Origin: Caldifarciminota bacterium
GTDB lineage: Bacteria > Hydrothermota > Tepidihabitantia > Tepidihabitantales > Tepidihabitantaceae
DNA length: 5,567 bases
Reading direction: 5' to 3'
Assembly (NCBI GenBank): GCA_903908785.1
Contig: CAIVTL010000144.1
Location: forward strand, 1-5,567
Shown: in pieces, positions 4,918 through 5,567 of the stretch
Position numbering within the stretch: position 1 is the first letter of the stretch
Layout of the letters: each line of letters starts with the position of its first letter
The notes under the pieces: model-generated
Databases searched by the model: none
Told to the model about the DNA's origin: nothing
Seen by the model: only the letters and a program-made list of their open reading frames with translations
Made by a program: the position numbers and the translations under genes

Positions 4918-5226
4918 GCGGGAACGGCGGCGGGGCGGCTTTGTGGCGGGCTTGTCTCGGGCGACGGGCGCGTGGGCGCTTTCGGCTGCCTCGACTCTCT
5001 CGTACAGAGTCTCGGGCGCGATGTCAGCCCCGTTGGGCCACGCGATTGTCCCGCCTTCGATTCGAGCCTGACGGAAGTATGAGAGGTTCCGCAAAGGGAA
5101 GAACACCGGCCCCAAGTCGAGGCAATCGGAGAAGTCCACGTCGCCAGTCGCGTCGTCGTCGAAGGTCACCCGGAAGACGTATCCGCCACGGTATTCAATC
5201 GCCGTCACATGGCTGAGGTACGACAT
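4909..5226 (-). CDS. DUF2442 family protein with repeat-encoded basic tail
   Basis: The product has 105 residues. The body (1 to about 82) fits DUF2442: a VTAIEYRGGYVFRVTFDDD beta-hairpin, GDVDFSDCLDLGPVFFPLRN, YFRQARIEGGTIAWPNGAD (residues 50-68) and a closing APETLYE. The ATG at 5226 has AGGA six bases upstream. It begins 8 bases after the DUF4160 stop, so the two form an operon. DUF4160 and DUF2442 genes are often adjacent and are suspected to be a toxin-antitoxin-like pair, but no activity is assured. The last 15 residues (DKPATKPPRRRSRKS) are not part of the usual domain; they are encoded in repeat copy 2 and match the ParE-like toxin tail in 12 of 15 positions. Confidence 0.88.
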   Translation of the reverse strand: MSYLSHVTAIEYRGGYVFRVTFDDDATGDVDFSDCLDLGPVFFPLRNLSYFRQARIEGGTIAWPNGADIAPETLYERVEAAESAHAPVARDKPATKPPRRRSRKS

Positions 5227-5234
5227 CCTACGTC

Positions 5235-5495
5235 CTAGCTGAGCGGCTCTATCTTTTCGATCTCCTGCCCGGTACGCACCAGTGACCAGTCATGTTCCAG
5301 TTCTGCGACGTGCAGGTCTATCCATTCCCGAATTAGTCGAAGCGCCGTACGCGACCTCAGTCCTCCACGCAGTATGTTGCCTTGGAAGTCGAGAAGCGCC
5401 TTGTCGTCTTGATACTCGACGTGAATGTGGGGCGGGTTGTGGTCATCGTAGTGCATGCGCACGATAAGCCCGAAGAATCTCGATAGCTCAGGCAT
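5235..5495 (-). CDS. DUF4160 family protein
   Basis: This 86-residue protein shows the DUF4160 signature: PELSRFFGLIVRMHYDDHN followed by PPHIHVEY (residues 21-28, with His23 and His25), then KALLDFQGNILRGGL and a helix RLIREWIDLHVAELEHDW. The His-rich HxxPPHIHV segment is the family hallmark. The ATG at 5495 is preceded by GGTGAG at 5 bases. It is the first gene of the pair with DUF2442 and lies 13 bases from the repeat core at 5509-5544, leaving little room for its own promoter unless it is in or beyond the core. No signal peptide or membrane segment is present. The function of the family is not established. Confidence 0.9.
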   Translation of the reverse strand: MPELSRFFGLIVRMHYDDHNPPHIHVEYQDDKALLDFQGNILRGGLRSRTALRLIREWIDLHVAELEHDWSLVRTGQEIEKIEPLS

Positions 5496-5508
5496 GCCGG
5501 CTCACCAA

Positions 5509-5544
5509 ATCCATCAAGGCCGGGCGGGGTTCGGGGTTCACCAT
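5509..5544. repeat. Dispersed repeat core, copy 3
   Basis: The 36 bases are identical to 4708-4743, and 26 of them (5519-5544) also match 3781-3806. Similarity continues for CAGG as in copy 1, then is lost; the GGCTGACAGCC palindrome and heptamer arrays are absent in the 23 bases before the window ends. It lies just upstream of the DUF4160 start. The core contains GGGGTTC twice in tandem. Confidence 0.9.
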
Positions 5545-5567
5545 CAGGCGAAGCGTACCAATTCGGG

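Larger units (their letters stand above)
4708..4956. repeat. Composite dispersed repeat, copy 2
   Basis: It has the same order of parts as copy 1: core (4718-4743), GAATCGG and the GGCTGACAGCC palindrome, GATTGCC array, shared GCGGAGAGGAC block, TAGTCAG array, then an expanded ACGGCTT array and the last codons of the DUF2442 gene (stop at 4909). It is about 28 bp longer than copy 1, exactly four heptamers, and the extra units lie directly beyond the stop codon. Its left 36 bases (4708-4743) are also identical to 5509-5544. Confidence 0.9.

Noticed and set aside
3776..4956. Insertion sequence or MITE
   Set aside because: The two ends of the composite repeat are not inverted copies of each other, no target duplications are clear, and no transposase frame is present.

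Overview
The window looks like GC-rich chromosomal DNA from an uncultivated bacterium. The first third holds one well-conserved housekeeping-type gene. The rest is an accessory stretch of small paired genes separated by repeats. Two things point to an uncultivated lineage of the kind known mainly from metagenomes: the many 7-bp tandem arrays (GATTGCC-type, CTGAATR-type, ACGGCTT-type, CTTCTCG-type), and the secreted protein with a carboxypeptidase-regulatory-like domain. The phylum cannot be settled from this window; candidate division WOR-3 or a relative is only a guess.

Layout: positions 1-2084 (minus strand, running off the left edge) encode a large B12-binding-type radical SAM protein fused to a DUF2344 domain. 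After a divergent intergenic region with repeats and promoter-like boxes, 2256-2701 (plus strand) hold a translationally coupled DUF4258/DUF2283 pair that ends at a strong hairpin terminator. A 22-bp direct repeat lies on both sides of this pair. Positions 2943-3755 (minus) encode a probably exported protein with an N-terminal carboxypeptidase-regulatory-like beta-sandwich and an unrecognised C-terminal part. Positions 3944-4539 (minus) are a classical toxin-antitoxin operon: PF09720 antitoxin followed by a ParE/RelE toxin, overlapping by GTGA. Positions 4909-5495 (minus) are a DUF4160/DUF2442 pair.

The most unusual feature is a composite dispersed repeat of about 215-250 bp. It occurs twice in the same orientation (about 3776-3991 and 4708-4956), and its 36-bp core occurs a third time at 5509-5544. 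Each full copy starts inside the 3' end of a minus-strand gene, supplies the last 15-17 codons and the stop, then continues through three heptamer arrays to the core. As a result two unrelated proteins, the ParE-like toxin and the DUF2442 protein, end in nearly the same basic tail (DKPAxKPPRRRxRKx). The two tail-coding segments differ mainly at third codon positions, as expected if the tail is translated and selected. The TA-like pairs therefore look like exchangeable cassettes between direct repeats, one part of which is a protein-coding tail.

The three bicistronic pairs share an organisation (small genes, start/stop overlap or 8-bp spacing) typical of toxin-antitoxin modules, but only the PF09720/ParE pair is an established TA family. 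The radical SAM gene and the exported protein show no evident functional tie to them.
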